A stretch of DNA of 15,116 bases, taken from the NCBI GenBank assembly GCA_964408735.1, contig CAYPAX010000108.1, positions 1 to 15,116 of the forward strand. Reading direction: 5' to 3'. Positions 14,314 to 15,116 of the stretch are shown here, in pieces (within the stretch, counting starts at the first letter, position 1; every line of letters starts with the position of its first letter). The position numbers were made by a program, and so were the translations under genes. Under the pieces are notes generated by a model. It saw only the letters and a program-made list of their open reading frames with translations, did not search any database and was not told where the DNA came from. This DNA is from UBA7887 sp964408735 (GTDB lineage: Bacteria > Pseudomonadota > Alphaproteobacteria > UBA7887).

Positions 14314-14329
14314 TCGTGCGGCGCATGCC
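14307..14329 (+). other. short inverted repeat over the lbpA stop codon
   Basis: GGCATG (14307-14312) and CATGCC (14324-14329) form a 6-bp stem with an 11-base loop; the lbpA stop lies at 14311-14313. No run of T follows, so it is not a usual intrinsic terminator. It sits in the longest gap of the plus-strand operon (54 bp, 14314-14367) and might tune the amounts of upstream versus downstream messages. It could also be chance. Confidence 0.25.
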
Positions 14330-14367
14330 CCTGAGAAGAACTCAACAGACTAGCGAAGGAGAGTGCG

Positions 14368-14868
14368 ATGCCAGACGGTAGCCAGGACAATGCCAAGAGC
14401 ATGTCGATGATCGTCACCAAGGGCTCCCTCGATTGGGGATACCCGCCATTCATTCTGGCCACGACGGCGGCTGCGATGGGTCTGAACGTGACCATGTTCT
14501 TTACGTTCTATGGCCTGACCCTGCTCAAGAAGAAGCTCGATCTCGGCGTTACGGCGCTCGGCAACCCGGCAATGAAGATGCCGATGGCCGGCATGCATAT
14601 CGGCCTGCCGAACATGATGGGCGCAATCCCGGGCGTCGATGCCGTGGCGACCGGTATGATGAAGAACCTGATCAAGAAGAAGGGCGTGGCCTCGATCGAG
14701 GAATTGCGCGAAACGGCGGTCGAGTCCGAAGTGCGGATCATTGCCTGCCAGATGACCCTGGACCTGTTCGAATATTCGCCAGACGACCTGATCGAGGGGC
14801 ACGAGATCGGTGGTGCCGCCACCTATATCGAGACTGCCACCCAGTCGGATATCAACCTGTTCATCTGA
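14368..14868 (+). CDS. dsrE3A: DsrE-family sulfur-relay protein, DsrE3A-like
   Basis: A 166-residue DsrE/DsrF/DrsH-like protein, larger than the DsrE3C-like one at the head of the operon. It begins with the strand MSMIVTKGS (12-20), followed by YPPFILATTAAAMGLNVTMF (25-44) and the FYGLTLL segment (48-54). The conserved active cysteine is C127 in RIIACQMTLDLF. The methionine-rich middle (65-84) is typical of the larger DsrE-like proteins. Such DsrE3A proteins are usually paired with TusA, as here: tusA follows after 20 bp. They carry or exchange sulfane sulfur as persulfide or thiosulfonate and feed the oxidising complex. A strong AAGGAG at 14356-14361 precedes the ATG, so it is translated independently of lbpA. 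Confidence 0.87.
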   Translation: MPDGSQDNAKSMSMIVTKGSLDWGYPPFILATTAAAMGLNVTMFFTFYGLTLLKKKLDLGVTALGNPAMKMPMAGMHIGLPNMMGAIPGVDAVATGMMKNLIKKKGVASIEELRETAVESEVRIIACQMTLDLFEYSPDDLIEGHEIGGAATYIETATQSDINLFI

Positions 14869-14888
14869 GAAATCGGGAGATTTGCCAC

Positions 14889-15116
14889 ATGGCAGACGTG
14901 ACGATCGATACCAAGGGCATGAACTGTCCCCTGCCCATCATCAAGGCCAAGAAGGGCCTCAAGGACGTGCCCGCCAACGGCACCCTCGAAGTGCTTTCCA
15001 CGGATCCCGGATCGGTGGCGGATTTCGAGGCTTTCTGCCGCACCACCGGCAACGAGCTCATGGAGTCCAGCGAAGCGGACGGGGTCTTCAGCTTCCTGAT
15101 CAAGAAGCTGTCCTAG
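14889..15116 (+). CDS. tusA: TusA family sulfurtransferase
   Basis: A complete 75-residue TusA protein whose stop codon is the last three bases of the window. The family motif CPxP is present as MNCPLPIIKAKK (11-22), with persulfide-carrying C13; C50 lies in EAFCRTTG. Length is standard for TusA. TusA is the general cytoplasmic carrier of sulfane sulfur; in this setting it hands sulfur to and from the DsrE proteins and towards the sHdr complex, rather than serving only tRNA thiolation. GGGAG at 14875-14879 is the ribosome-binding site. It follows the dsrE3A-like gene by 20 bp, and the operon may continue beyond the window, since no terminator can be seen. Confidence 0.93.
   Translation: MADVTIDTKGMNCPLPIIKAKKGLKDVPANGTLEVLSTDPGSVADFEAFCRTTGNELMESSEADGVFSFLIKKLS

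Overview
The window looks like a piece of a GC-rich proteobacterial chromosome, most likely alphaproteobacterial. This is an impression from base composition, codon use and family resemblance; there is no rRNA or marker gene to settle it. Almost all of it is one functional locus: a type-I sulfur-oxidising heterodisulfide-reductase-like (sHdr) cluster with its lipoate-binding protein (LbpA), sulfur-relay proteins, a dedicated lipoate-assembly operon and an ArsR-type regulator. This class of locus is already known from sulfur-oxidising bacteria such as Hyphomicrobium. The less familiar parts are a ligase-hydrolase fusion, an amidotransferase-like protein without its catalytic residues, a small cysteine-rich protein and a pair of matching operator-like sites.

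Layout. (1) 1-1155: a boundary region with a tandem PilZ protein (+) and a small exported or anchored cupin (-), convergent and probably unrelated to the sulfur genes. (2) 1192-6378, minus strand: a four-gene operon, read from right to left as radical SAM LipS-type protein (338 aa), LipT-type flavoprotein, second radical SAM LipS-type protein (407 aa), and a lipoate-protein ligase fused to an alpha/beta hydrolase. Junctions are 2 bp apart or overlap by 1-4 bp. (3) 6379-6453: a divergent control region with an operator-like inverted repeat. (4) 6454-7158 (+): an amidotransferase-like protein, convergent by 4 bp with an ArsR/BigR-type regulator (7155-7472, -). (5) 7473-7555: a second divergent control region with a closely matching repeat. 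(6) 7556-15116, plus strand: dsrE3C-type gene, shdrC1, shdrB1, shdrA, shdrH, shdrC2, shdrB2, a cysteine-rich small gene, lbpA, dsrE3A-type gene and tusA. The last stop codon ends exactly at the window edge.

How it works together (known families plus inference). TusA and the two DsrE-type proteins carry sulfane sulfur in the cytoplasm to the sHdr complex. That complex has an FAD/FeS subunit (A), two ferredoxin-like subunits (C1, C2) and two CCG-type subunits (B1, B2), and oxidises the sulfur. LbpA, a GcvH-like protein with a lipoyl-lysine, is the proposed carrier or electron acceptor. The minus-strand operon would load LbpA: the ligase attaches octanoate or lipoate, the two LipS proteins insert sulfur, and LipT probably supplies redox support. 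The ArsR-type protein has two cysteines 66 residues apart, as in persulfide sensors of the SqrR/BigR group. It probably represses both divergent promoters until sulfane sulfur appears.

No tRNA, rRNA, CRISPR array, insertion sequence or convincing rho-independent terminator was seen. No gap between genes exceeds about 90 bases.
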